From: Hofstenia miamia
Lineage: Eukaryota; Xenacoelomorpha; Acoela; Hofsteniidae
Assembly: GCA_900660155.1 (NCBI GenBank)
Contig: CABFPE010000136.1
Span: 154,019-218,018 of the forward strand
Direction of reading: 5' to 3'
Length of the DNA stretch: 64,000 bases
Both the position numbers and the translations under genes were made by a program. Every line of letters begins with the position of its first letter. Positions within the stretch are counted from its first letter, which is position 1. Shown here piece after piece: positions 45,709-58,869 of the stretch. The notes beneath the pieces are model-generated. The model was not told the DNA's origin and made no database searches. It worked only from the letters and a program-made list of their open reading frames with translations.

Positions 45709-47689
45709 TATTTATTTGCCAATGAATAATTGCTGTTTTGTCCTTATGTTTACATAAGTCAATATAACGAACATATCGACTTTTCAAAAGAAGAATATTT
45801 CAATGTTTCAGAGTATTGGACATTTAATGCAAGTAATTCTTTTTTTCTTGAAAAAATAATTATATAGAAATAAATATTAAACAAAAGATTCAATTATGCA
45901 TACTTTTTGACACAAAAATTATTGAAATAATTGTATAAAATATTTGAGCGAATATGAATTAGCAAAAAAATGTTGAGTTGCTTCTGGCGTCTCTGCTGTG
46001 TATCATTCATAATCTGAAAGTTAACTTGATCAAATTACCTAGGTAAGATTTTCCACTTTTGCTTAATGTAACTTATATTTGCACAATCCCAATTACCTTT
46101 AAATTTCTCTTGTGGTCTTTCACAGAATTTACATCTAAAAAAGTTAAGATTATATGTTATACTTATATATAAATTTCGAATTTCCCAGTGGAAGTTGTGC
46201 TTTTGTTTTAATTGTTTCATATGTCTTCTTTATTCATTGAGCTTTTCTTCATTATTTTTAGCTTTTAAATAGTGAAATGAGTTATTCTTTAAAAACCCAT
46301 AGTTATTCTGCAAAAAGTGCATACTCTATTATAATGCTCTTTAAAATTGTTTCCATAAATAATTAATTAATAATTTACTTTATATGCTAAATTGGTTTTA
46401 TGAAAAATGTACCTAGAGTTCAATTTCAGGGACGAAAATATTTGCAAACTTAGTTCAACAGGGATTATTAATGGCGCAACATTGGCTTACTATCTTAAAA
46501 TCATGTAATATCACTTGGGGAACAATTGGCACTTCTATATTTAATTGGTTGTGCCTATTAGGCCGGTAGAAACTTATAGTAAAAGCCTCGAGTCCCAACT
46601 AAACAAGAGAGCCTTCGTTGTGGTAACCAGGGAAACCGGTAGCAACTAATAGCAAAAGCTTCTTTGGTTACCTCTGATATACGCTATATTTTATTATTAC
46701 TATACATTATTTTTAATATATATTTTATATATACGCTATATTTTATTATTATACGCTATATTTTATTATTATTATATATTATTTAATATATATTTTATCA
46801 AATGTTTTGAAAATGAATTTTTTTATTTATTTTGATTAATCTGATCCATTTTGTAATTTCTCTTATTTTGATATTATTGATACAAATCAGTGCAGTATTT
46901 TGATTGTCCCCTCGATTTAATATTGCGTTACTTAATTTAAACTTTGCTAATGAGGGAGAATTGTAAACAAATTGCATGTATCCAATCATCTTGAATATAA
47001 ATGTAGGGCAAGCTGTAACTTCTTCATTACAATAAATAGTTTAGCTTAATGTTATTTTGTATCTCCCACACTGGTTTATGATTTATTGTTATCTGTAATG
47101 ATAATAATTAGGTAGGCTCCAGCAACAATTTGGGAATTGTGTTGAAATGAGATGCAACTAATAGCTGCTTCTTTCTCCACCCTAAATTGTGGTCACATTA
47201 GATTACATTTAGGTATACGACTAGTTAATAAAAATTTTTTATTTCCTTTTCATTTGTACATGCGCATATCATTTTACACTGTGGTTAAATCATGCCTGTT
47301 CGGCTACATGAATGCAACTACATGCTATTTATCTTATATATTATCTATATGTAGGTCTAGGGATAATAAACTTCACTGAGACAGATAATACAAAGTGAAA
47401 CAACTAGGGCAGCACCATTTATTTTCTACTAGGGAACACTTAGCTCATGATGGATCTTCAGCATGATGCTGTGTGGAATTAGCGAACACATCACTTCTTG
47501 GAAACTAAAAAAGCTAGTTATGTTTAAATACTGACAAATAATCTTTGCTGGAATCAGAGTTGGAGTAAGTCGATACTATTAATTTCTATAGCTATGGAGT
47601 ACTCTTCAATTAGAATCAGGTCACTGAATACTATAGTCTACCCTTAACCAACGACCTCAGATTCTACAATCAGTGGCCCCAATAATGGA
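45709..47689. other. No recognised gene
   Basis: AT-rich. At 46690-46800 there is a small tandem repeat of ACGCTATATTTTATTATTA units. Nothing else stands out. Confidence 0.5.
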
Positions 47690-47900
47690 TGATGGTTGCC
47701 AAAAAACTATTGAGCAACTAATGGGCCAGCAATCATTTCCAGCCAATATTGGCGAAAACAATGGAGCATTAATGGTTCAATAATGCCTTAATATCAGGGA
47801 TGATGGCTGGCAGACATTGTTGGGTCAGCAGTCATTTACTACAAATGGCCAAAAATGTCACCAACAATGGTCCAGTAATGGACCAATAATGGAATGTTTC
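47690..47900. repeat. Imperfect CCAATAATGG-type repeats
   Basis: Variants of CCAATAATGG, CCAACAATGG and AATGGTCCA recur about every 20-25 bases. The same style of patch occurs at 34620-34730. No frame and no clear ends. Confidence 0.5.
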
Positions 47901-50900
47901 CTGGTTTGTATGTTGACAGGTAATTAATATTTATATACATGTAATCTTATCCAATCTAAACATGATAGTTAAAAAATTTATATTATATTTGCATTGAGCA
48001 GGGTCATGGTGAGAATGGTACATCTATTTGGGCCCATGAAATAGAAATTTAGTGCCAAGGAATGCACCTATCTGTGAATTGCACTTACTGAAAGTTAAGC
48101 ATTTTGTTGTGGACTATGATTAATTCCTCAGAACTTCTCAAAAGCAAAGTTAGAAAAGTACTTCTGCATCTTTCCTCAAGTAATAATTTCTTGTTTGGTG
48201 TTTTGATTGATATTTCAATTATATTTTTGTAGCTCCTACATGAATATGTTCACATGTTATAAATCGTTTATTGACTGTTGAGAAAAAGTATGCATTTACC
48301 ATATTGCCATGGTGAATTTAGGCTGATGGATGTCTGCAAATATGTTAAGAATATGCCTAAGCCAGATTATTTCTCTCATCACCCTGGTTGTAAGCACAAG
48401 TGATAATTTCAAATTCGTTCCACTTAGTAACTTCTTACATACAATAACTACTACTCTTCTCGAATGTAGACCTGGCAGATGGGGGGGGTTCAACCTCATT
48501 GGCGCAAATATATATCCCGTTCTGTAGATGTTTGTGTTTGGTTGACAAACAATTTTGATTGTGAATTTTCACAAAAATTTTTTGGCATATAATCTACAGG
48601 GCTAAAAAAGATCAGTGGAAGTAAAAATGTATTTGAGAAATCTCAAGGAATGTCAATGAACAATTTCAACGGAAATCAGAACAACTCTTGCTACCATTAA
48701 TAATTTGTAATGTGTGTTGGTTACTTATGATTTCAAAAATGCTTCATAGAAGCAGTTCACAAAGATTTTTTAATGTTGATATACTAGTCATTAATAGGAT
48801 AATACTTTGCTTCAAATGCTTTCCATATATACATTATTAGTCAAAACTGAGTGAAGCTCACCTCAATGGCAAAGCGCACCTAGAGGGTTTGCCTCATCCA
48901 TGGAAACTTGGCATATGGGAATATACAGAGATTTATTGTACGTCATCTAGTGAAAAATTGCTTTTGACGAATTTGAACTGAGCAAATTAATTTTTGAAAA
49001 ATGCTTACTTGTGAATTTTAGGCTTTAGCCCAACTGTGGCTCTTAATGACAAATATATGTTAACAGATTTATGACATGTCCATTGTGATAATCTTTAAAC
49101 ACTCGACACTATGTTCTAATGAAAATAATTCATGGATGTAAAGCCTAATATTAAGGGTGGAACATTTCATTAATGCATAGACTTACATTTCTATACATGT
49201 TTTAATATTATTCAAGATGTAATATGCTAATGGGAATATTCCTTAGTATTTATGTAGAAATTGTACTAAATATGGAAGTACACTTTACGCAATGAGCAAT
49301 AACTGCAAAGGATGAAGTATTGTGATGAACTTATTAAATTGCCATTTTATTCTAAAATATGATAGTACTTCCAAACTTCCCATAATGCGGCCATCAGAAA
49401 TGTGTTAAGCCATTGCGCTTAATAAGAGATCCCGATTTTGAAATTTCACTAGAAAAATATATGATAATATTTGTCACGAACGTTTAGAAAATTATTTACA
49501 ATTTCATTGATTAGATAGAGGGCTAATTTGTAATAACCGACAATCTAATTGACGGCATAAACAAGGTAATATAAACAAAAAGACATCTGTAATCCAAGAA
49601 CTTATGTAGTAAGGAGGATTACTTTATTGTATAAATAGCTTTTTAAATAACATCAATGCCAATTATATTCTCTTAAAAATGTTAATTTAGGAGAAAACAG
49701 CAGATAAACGAGGTCATTTAGGAGTCAACTTTAAGATTTTCTTTAAGAATTCCTGCTCAGCTTTAATTGTTAAGCTGTAATCGAATTTCAATGTATGCAT
49801 TCTCTGATATCCGAATGGTATATTTTTTCCGAATGTCATTCAGATTGGAGAGTTATGTAAATATACTAGAGTTAAATTGTATCTATGCATTTCAATTTTG
49901 AAATCCATCCAAAATACAGTCGTGATAAATTCGCAGTTAAGAGATGAGAATGCATTGCAACTTTTCTCATTTGCAAAGAATTTCTACTATATAATATTTC
50001 AAAATTATTTTACTAAAGTTGATCTATAATTTGCATGCCACTTATTAAAAATATTTCATAAATTCAATGAAGAAGAAATTTCGTTGTTAAATATTAGTTA
50101 TTTGAGAGGCCTGACTATGTTTTCTAATCGGGCTAGGTTTTTATATTTAACGATTTTCCAATAAGAACAATCTAAATTTCTCGTCTGATTGTTAGTTCTT
50201 GCCAAGCTGATTAGATTCATGTGATGCTAATATAATGAAAAGTCAAATAGAAATGATATGCATGTCAAAGATTTTCATTCAAATTTGAAAAATATACATT
50301 CGGTTATACATTTGTGAAATGATGGATATTAACCCCAACTAACATATTGTGGTCATAAACTATTTTCTCCAAATTCGCAAACAATATTCTCCAAGGCTAT
50401 GAGGAAGTTTCATAAACGTGAAACTTGGGTAAATCTATGAGAAATTGTGCTTCCTCTATAGGAAGAAAAATTTATCATAAAAATTATCCGTGTGTTTGAA
50501 GTACATTAAAATGTTAACTTTTATTTAATTGAAAATCTGATTTTTGCAAAAACATTCAAATTCTTCCCAAAACTAGTGTTCAGATCATAAAGTGGTCTAA
50601 AGCCGATTGCAGAACAAATTGGTTCAACTGCAAAACCTAATCTATAATCTATATGGGTTACTGTGAAATAAACATGTAAATGTAAAATAAATCTTTACTG
50701 TTAGAATTGGAAAATTTTAATCTTACAAAAACTGCGATCGTTTCTTTTGTTAGGTATGTAAACAAATTTTCGCTAAATAGCAAATTCAATGACTTTATCG
50801 GAATAATTGAAAATATATGTACCTGCTAGTGTTTTAGCTGAATGAATAATGAGCAAGCAAAAAGTGCTCATAGGCATTCCTAGTGTTTAATACATGAATT

Positions 50901-51439
50901 TCATTACTTTCACTTATTTTTGGCTAAAATTTTATGTCACTTTATAGAATTTTTATGATTTTTGCATACATCATTATATACATATTGTGCAATCTCTTCC
51001 ATTTGAACCTATCATGGTATTTTGACTTATTGTAGCTTTTTATTGCTAAAGAATAAATTTTGTAAAATAGGTTATGATTATAATTTCTAGAAAATTTAAT
51101 TATGAAATTCAGAATAAAAACTCACATGATAGTTGATAAACTTAGCAAGCTTTGTATTACAGTTTTCAGGATTACTAAGAATGAATTCAAATTAGTCAGA
51201 TTACAAATATATAGAATATGCATTAAAGTTATAAGATTAGTTTAAATTTTTCACCTGGGCGGTTCTGTATAATGAGACAGAAGTGTTTGCACTTGCATGG
51301 TGCCACTAAAGTAAGATCATCAGCATATTGAACATCTAGAAAAAAAATTAAAAAATTTATAATGTGCACTAACTAAGTACAAGTTGTGCTACAAGTTATT
51401 CAAAATTAAAAATTATAAATTTTGTGTAAGTTCATACTG
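47901..51439. other. Long AT-rich stretch without recognised genes
   Basis: About 3.5 kb with no gene, repeat family or long frame that I could support on either strand. Confidence 0.5.
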
Positions 51440-52966
51440 ACCAACACTATGATTATAAATATTTTTCAGTTTTCTCAGCAACCCCATTAAGTCACCTCGT
51501 ATAACACATATCTTTAAAAAATCCCTTTCATTACTCTATGTGCAAACACAGTTTTGAATGTTTCTGTTCGAACTAAAGGCATTTGATATTTAGTAGTTTC
51601 TCTTAGAACGCGATCAGTACCATTCATGTACTTTGAAAAATATGTATGCATAGGGTCAGAGGCGCACCCAGAGGGGGGGAACTGGGGGAACGTTCCCCCC
51701 CCTCAACAGAGCACAGATGCTTCCATTCCTCATGATCACAGCTTATACATAAGGTATCTATGTTTTTAGTGATTACGATTTCTGGCAACATTTAACTTAG
51801 AGTTTTCTTTGTGCTAACAGAAGTATGAAGCACTCGTAATTTTGTTTGTTATCTCACAACGATGTTTTTTCTTTTAAAAAAGTTTTTATGTGTTTGCTTG
51901 GTTTTTATGCTATGATTTCTTATCTATTATTTTCATTCCAATTATTGCCAAAAGCGAAACTAGCAATGAGAAATATATCAATTTTGAATGAAATTTTCTA
52001 TTAAATTATATTTTGCAAAATGTGAAAATAATTTGGACACGGTTTCTGTATTTTTTACCTGTAGTGAAATATGGTGAATTACATAGCAATGCTAAAAAAC
52101 AATAGAAAATAATGTATTAAATTCACATTACGGCAAGTTACAAAATGTGACTAAAGGTATTTTGTGGACGCACAGTATTAATACGGCATGATCCTCATCC
52201 TGTTCTCTCTTCTGCTAACAGGAGTTGAAGTCGGGGCCACGGTGGGCTGGCCTCAACTGAGCTATTGGAAAAAAGGGGCTGAAATTGAAAAAAATAAACT
52301 ATTACACAGCAGTTGTAGTGAATATTATACAATTTCTTAAACAACGTTTTGAAATTGTACATCAGTATTATCTATTTTTGAAAAATTCAATCTAGAATTT
52401 TCAACTTTAGTGAGCACATTTTCTTAAAAGTTGAGTTGGGCATGATTTAAGCTTCAAGAATTAGACCTAAGTTTTTGGTTGGAATAACTAAGAAATAAGA
52501 AAGTAAGAATTTTTTAAAGATCATCCTACCACAAAAAATGGAAATTTTTCCTATTGAGATTAGGATCAGTTAACAGGACAACAGTCTGTGTTCGAAATCC
52601 TCCTCACCTACTGAACCACGGAGCAGATATGTGTGTTAGTCAATCTTAGTAATGGTTTAATAGGGGTAGGCAAAAATATTTCAGTTTTAGTAATTTTTAA
52701 CAAACATTCATAGTATACTGGTTACGTTTGCTATGTTGAAATTTAATTATAAAAATGACATTTAAAAGTAGATATATGAAATAGTAAACCTTAAATTGAA
52801 TAGTTGAATTTCGTTAATATCAACCTTTCTGTTTTGGGTAGGATGTCAAAAAATGTATACTATTTAATTTCCCTGACAATGCTTTTTCCATTGTTGTAGT
52901 AAAAATCTTCAGAATAATGAATTTATAAACTACTTTGCATGTAAGAATACCTATGAAAATATGCCA

Positions 52967-53021
<55 letters not shown>

Positions 53022-54230
53022 CTAAAGAATAGTTCCCCCCCCTCCGAAAAAAAGCTGGGTGCGCCCCTGCATAGGGTGCATTGGACTATTAATAATATTC
53101 CTAGCCAGTCTCATGTCTTCTTTTTCTCTTATCTGGAATGCGTCATATAAATTTTTACAGTACTCGGCATCAAGGCTTCTGCAGAAAAACCTATTTATTC
53201 TTTTTAGTACTGCTGAGTCTGCACTGTATATTGAAATTCCATACCGCACTTAGCAAACTACTAATGCTTCAAAGATTCTGGTTCTTTCCTTAAGGCTAAG
53301 AACATAAGCTAAGCCATTGAGTCTTCCTAGAAGTTGTTTGCAATGTTTATTAAATTTCATGACATTGTGAAATATAATGCCATGTATGCTCACATGTAGA
53401 ATAACAAGATTTCATTTCATCACAAAAGCATTGATTGTTTTTACTAAGAAAGAATTTCATCAATTTTTCTTGGTATAATATATTTTTAAATTGAATCTTT
53501 CTGCCCACAAATTTACAGATGCTTCTGTTTGCTTTAATGCAGATTTTTGAGTGGCATTAGGCTTTTTAATGCATGGAGCTACAATAGTTGAATCCTCTGA
53601 ATATTTCAATATGCTACATTCTGGTTCAGAAGAGCGCAGCAAATTACTAGAAATGGAATAAACATTTGGTCTAACTACAGTTTCTTGTGAGGATCTTCTG
53701 AAATTAGAATTCGACGACATGTTTTTCCTTTTAATAGTAATTGCTGCGAACGATCTTATGTAAAAGAATATAACAAAGAGCAAATATGTGGAGATTCAAT
53801 GAAATTACTAAATATTGATGCTGCACTCTCTTGATTCATTGTATCAAAGGCTTTTTAAAAGTCGAGGAAGACTGCATGTATATTGCCTATGTTGTTGTCG
53901 TCTAAAGAATGACATATTTTATGTTGCATGGTAATAAGGCAATAATTGGTTGACACTCTTTTCCTATATGCAAATTGATTAATGTCACCTGTATTTAATA
54001 TTGCAGTAGATATATATGTTTTAAGTATGATGGTTTCAAAAATTCTAGCCGACAGTGAAGTTGTGAAGTAATATTAATTCCGCGAATTTCATTTGAAAGT
54101 TTTGCTATTTTTGCTTTAGGTAAAGGACATGTTTGCCAACTTATAACATGAAGGAAATACGCCAGCACATATAGAATTATATAATATAGAATAATATAAA
54201 TAGACAGAGCCATGATATCTGATATTCTAA
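51440..54230 (-). mobile_element. Decayed LINE copy C, interrupted by a hAT element
   Basis: Reverse-strand non-LTR RT of a second LINE family. In coding order: KAKIAKLSNEIRGINIT (about 54120-54070), SARIFETIILKTYISTAIL (about 54050), INQFAYRKRVSTN, FLDF then KAFDTMNQE (about 53860-53830), ISSNLLRSSEPECSILKYSE then DS (about 53665-53605), which carries the catalytic YxDD box with E for the first D, LWAERFNLKI (about 53510), LGRLNGLAYVLSLKERTRIF (about 53325-53275), and YGISIYSADSAVLKRINRFF (from about 53245). The coding text continues beyond the hAT insertion (51657-53069) with YFSKYMNGTDRVLRETTKYQ and MPLVRTETFKTVFAHRVMKG (about 51645-51525). Broken by several stops and frameshifts. Confidence 0.82.
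51657..53069. mobile_element. Non-autonomous hAT element, 1413 bp, inside LINE copy C
   Basis: Ends CAGAGGCGCACCCAG and (right, inward) CAGGGGCGCACCCAG, with a perfect 8-bp duplication CATAGGGT at 51649-51656 and 53070-53077. A G-rich tract follows the left end and a (TA)n tract (52968-53021) precedes the right end, as in the 121-bp relative at 29734. No transposase frame. The perfect duplication suggests a fairly recent insertion. Confidence 0.92.
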
Positions 54231-54300
54231 CATAAAAGAGGGCAGGTCCAAGTATAGGTCCTTGTGGTACTTGCGAAGAAATGTTGTATATTTGCTGCTT
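54215..54300 (-). mobile_element. Out-of-order LINE RT fragment
   Basis: Reads SSQVPQGPILGPALF, the RT VPQG motif that should follow the AFDT box. Here it lies 5' of the RT start of LINE copy C, in a frame continuous with the KAKIAKLSNE segment. It is either a second adjacent fragment or a rearranged copy. Confidence 0.6.
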
Positions 54301-54310
54301 TGGTGAACCT

Positions 54311-56499
54311 AGTCAATAAAGCGCATAACAATTAGTAATATCTTTGAAATCTCTTGTACAATTTATAAAACGTCATACGATTTTGAACAACTTTCCTAAA
54401 TAATAAAAAATTTAATAAATACTGTTTGATTTTTGAAAAAACAAATTGCAAAGATCGTGAAAAAATTTTCATATAATATAGTTTAGTTTTAAGGTTTTTC
54501 AAGAATGCAGAAAGCTTTTTATCCTAGATTGTTATGCGACCTCGGAATCTTATGTATGCTTAACGGCCATGGTGTAACATTTCGTGACAAAATTATATGA
54601 TTGCTTCAGTTTGTTTAGGTCAACAATATACTAAAGTTAAAATTATTTGCAGTTGAAAAACATCAGATATTGTGAATATTTATCAAGCTCTAGCAGCTCA
54701 CCAGTAGTTCTAATGCACCAATAAGCCTATCATCAAACCCATTAGAAGAAATTTGTACACTCATCAATAGCGTTTTTAAAATGGAAATTATTGAATTAGT
54801 GTCTCAATTTGCTATTTTAAACTGTAAGTAAAGAGGGTTTTTTCGATAATACTTTGTCAAAGTTATTTGTACATTTAAACGTGTATATTACTGCCAATTT
54901 GACAATGCCAAGAAATTAGTACAAGCAGTTTAAGTTTCCCGCTTGTTTTTTCCAGTTTTTACCAAAATCGAAATTGTTAATACAAATCTGGAGTACATCA
55001 TTCTTAACAGCACATTATTCTAAAACAATCTGGAGGAAGCACAAAAATTGTTGAAATTGATTATAAGCCACAATTTGAAAATATGTGTCAAGATCAGTCT
55101 TTTCAAATACCATTTCGAGAAATGCGTTTACGAAAGTTGCAATTTGAAGCAGGCAAACATAGAGAGTAAAATGGTGTATTTTTTATTGACAAAGTTATTT
55201 CGAGACCGCAGGAGTTCTAGAACCCGGTCATGCCGAATATTTGAATTCGTATTTAGTGGGATAAATATATACTGTATAAATATGCTGTATATATATATAT
55301 TTGCATTCTTAAATATGTGTATATTGGTAAATTACTATAGTGAAAGTCGATAGGTGCATATTTTAAAGCTAGGTGAGAAATGGATAATATTTCTTGTGAT
55401 TATATTTTTTTCAAATTTTCAAATAATACCTATTTATTTACTTTTACTATTAGCAAACTTTTAAATATTAGCGAAAGTATTATTCAACTAAAAATTAAGA
55501 GTAGAAATTCAGTGTGTGGAAAATTGAAATTGAACTATTGAAAGCTTACATTTAAATGTAACATTAAACAGCCCAATGATTTTCTAAGAAAATTTTATGA
55601 CACTATAAAAAGTTTCTAAACGCTTTTAGCTCAAAATCTATTAAAGCTATGCTCGCCCCGTGATCTCTAACTTCGCGCAAGGCACACCTCAATGGGTTTG
55701 GACTATCTTTGCGCATATCAAGAAGCAGTCAAAGTTCCTTCTTGCTTCCAAGTGTTCAAAGCCTTATAAATACATTAGTTAGGGGGAGAATTCAATCATT
55801 TTGAAAAATTCGAAATTTTCAAAGAAAACGTGTTAGTCTTTTCAACAACTTCATGCACAGCAATGCCCTTTATTGAAAAATTTTCAACATTGTATAAAAG
55901 TATGTTTCCCAAACACCTAGCCATGTTTCAAGAATTTCAAATTTGCTAATAATTCTTCATAAATTCGGAAAAATGTTTTGCCCTTTAAGAAGGACGCTAG
56001 GCTGTTTAAAGTTAAGCAACAAGTGTTTCCTTATGGTATTTTGGATATATGTAGCAATTGCATAATTTTCGATTTTCATAAATTTAATAATAATTATATT
56101 TGCGAATGAATGATGTCTTAGCATTTGCCACTAGAGGGATACAAAATTTAGTGACAAAATCTCTTGTAATGCTTTCACTTTCACGTACTGTATTATTTTC
56201 ATTATGACAACAAATTCGTAAGCTTATCATGTACAGGAGGATGGGACTTCTTCTTTTTCAAAGGTCATCTGGTATATCTTGTATTGATATCAAAATGAAT
56301 GCTATTCCCATAGTGAGTCATCATCATCAGGCAGGGAGCGTCTTGCTGTAGCAAATTTACTCATTCATTGTTTGTGGTAGCATACAGTGAGAAGAACAAC
56401 CAACTTTTCTACAAGCTGTACAAGCTCTAAGATTGTGAGACTTCAGCTTCCTATATTTACATACATTGATAAAAGCCAGACGTTGATAAACTTCCAACT
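54311..56499. other. No recognised gene
   Basis: About 2.2 kb, AT-rich. The frame 55048-55353 (+) has no family resemblance. Confidence 0.5.
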
Positions 56500-58590
56500 G
56501 TGGCATATAAAGATAATGATGGTGATGAAATAGAAGTGATATTTTGACGATGATAGTGACATAGAAATATTTGAAGAGAATAATTCTGATCAGTCATTTG
56601 ACATTAACACGCTTTACTAAGTGAACACAATGTTATCATTCCAATAATATTATTTATTCTAACCTCCCCCTCCTATTGAGAATGGCAAAGGAATAATGTA
56701 ACTGAAAGACCAAGAAACATCACACCATCTCATTCGGAATTGCAGGCCTTCATTTTTTATGTACTAGATGAACATATTTGTTCGATTCTTCGTCATACAA
56801 ACAGAAAAGTGCATGATTTAGTACAAACTTTGCTGTCAGCCGTACAGCGCAGTTATATAATGACTTTCTCATTTGAAGAATTTGTTGCATATATAAGAAT
56901 ACTTATTTGAAGTCGTACTGAGAGAGAAAATTCCTCTTCACTTGGAAACATGTGATCTGCAATTGACAGGAAACCATTTTATAGAATAATAATTTCACAG
57001 AACTGTTTTATGTTTTTTCCGCATACAATTTACTTAAAAAATTACATAAATCGCACTAAGAGAATTTAGAATGAAAGCCTGGCTAATATTTGAAAGATGT
57101 TGAACCTTTCTGTTTCTAACCTTTGATGTTTCTATATACCAGCCATAATTTAACTGTGATGAACAATTACTTTTGTATAGAGGTCTTGTCCCAGGTAGGA
57201 CATGCCCACCAAATCAAAAAAATATGGATAAAAAATATTTTGGCGTCGCATTGAATCCCATAATGTATACTGATCGTAGTCAGAATCAACTGGTTCACAG
57301 GAATCTTGCACATGATATTGCTATGGAACTCGCTAATGCGTTTTTTAAATTAATCGAGATAATGTTACCAACAATTTTTTTTACTTCACACTTATTGGCT
57401 GTTGATGTATTACGAAATTCACTTACTTTGTTGGGCAATATATATACAGGGTGTTCGCGATCTCCCCGCCGTTTTTTAAACTCAATCATAACGAAAAATA
57501 ATGATTAAAATAAACACTAATTATATTTCCAACAACAAACATAAAATTAAAGCAAGTGTTCAATGTGTCCTCCATTACTTTCAATACACAGATTGCATTT
57601 GTAATCAAATTGATAATCAATAATGGAATACAGAGACTATACGTTAGATGAAATTTCAATGATTGTTTCCTATGCGACGGTGTTTAACTGCGAAGAGGAA
57701 GTAATTTTGCTTGGCCGCCTCGAAGCCCAGACTTGTCTGTACTTGATTTCTGGCATTGGGGTGATATAAGAAATAGATTATATCAAAATCCCACACCAAA
57801 AACAGTCGAGGAACTCAGGAGCAGATTGACAACACTTTTGACAAACTTGGATATAGAAGTTATTAAAAAAGCGTATAATTCATTTCTCAACCGCTGCAAT
57901 CTGTGTATTGAAAGTAATGGAGGACACATTGAACACTTGCTTTAATTTTATGTTTGTTGTTAGTAATATCATTAGTGTTTATTTTAATCATAATTTTTCG
58001 TTATGATTGAGTTTAAAAAACGGCGGGGAGATCGCGAACACCCTGTACATAAACAGAATGGAAATTCTAACTAAATGATGAGAAAATCATGAATGTCATG
58101 CTATCAAATTTTGATACGATAACGAAAACAAAATTACAATTGTTTCATATGCACCACGCAGGAATCAACAAGTTCTTCTTTAGACTCGTTACATGGATGT
58201 GGAATAATTTCTTACGATGAACCTGTCAATCGACCTGAAATTTTATTCCACTATAATATCAGTGTACATCAACTCAACGAAAATTTAGGAGAATTTTCTT
58301 GTGTAGGAAAGACGGTGAAATCAAAGATGGTGTTCATGAGAAATTTATCTTTTCAAATTATAATGAATTTTGTGAATGTCAACAAGAAGTCAATAAATCG
58401 TTTTCCAGGTCTATCACACCAGCTGTGGAACTGTTTGGCTTTTTACGTAATAGGCCAACACCTGTCAGAGATAATCAGAGATCAACTGGCAAACGCCTAA
58501 CTTACTCAACAGGGTCTCTGGCTTGCTGTGATAACTGCAGAAAATTAATTTGCCCCATACATAAAATGAAAACAAGCAGTTGATTTTGTT
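56500..58590 (+). mobile_element. Decayed piggyBac-like transposase, interrupted by a mariner-like fold-back
   Basis: Forward-strand transposase in several frames: acidic DDSDIEIFEENNSDQSF (about 56540-56590); RPRNITPSHSELQAFIFYVL (about 56712-56770); YIMTFSFEEFVAYIRILI (about 56854); KPFYRIIISQNCF (about 56970); CDEQLLLYRGLVPGRTCPPN (about 57160-57215), the DEQL..FRGR stretch with the second catalytic acidic residue; and HDIAMELANAFFKL then PTIFFTSHLLAVDVLRN (about 57312-57418), matching the DNFFTS box with D lost. After the 599-bp insertion: ITIVSYAPRRNQQVLL (about 58138-58180) and the C-terminal finger CCDNCRKLICPIHK (about 58524-58565). Unlike the copy at 22301-24967 no terminal repeats were found. 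Many breaks. Confidence 0.8.
57447..58045. mobile_element. Mariner-like fold-back element, 599 bp, 151-bp inverted ends
   Basis: TA-flanked (57445-57446 and 58046-58047). The ends begin CAGGGTGTTCGCGATCTCCC and are almost identical inverted repeats of about 151 bp (57447-57597 and 57895-58045). The middle and right arm encode a mariner-like transposase tail on +: WPPRSPDLSVLDFWHWGD (from about 57714), NPTPKTVEELRSRL, and a C-terminus ending at the stop near 57943, which falls inside the right inverted repeat. The left arm is therefore an inverted copy of the transposase 3' end. Near-identity of the arms indicates youth or conversion. Confidence 0.9.
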
Positions 58591-58869
58591 TACATTGCCT
58601 ATAGTTGACATTTTCTATTTGATTAGGCAGGTGGTAGGCCTATGCATGTAAGAAATGATGAGTTCTCTTTAGGTAGTTGCTTACTTCAATCAGTAGCTGA
58701 TAACCTCAGTAGCACAATGCAATAAGAGATTATTTTCAAAAAAATGTTTCTCTCATAATCATATGGCAATATTAGAAAATATGAAGATACTTGTGAGCGA
58801 AGATTTATTACATTAGTAGATTTTTACAAAGAAACAAAGAAAATTAATTGGAACAAAGATAAAATTCAT

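Noticed and set aside
57173-57508. 111-residue frame as a host gene
   Set aside because: It is a piggyBac segment that runs into the left inverted repeat of the mariner-like insertion.
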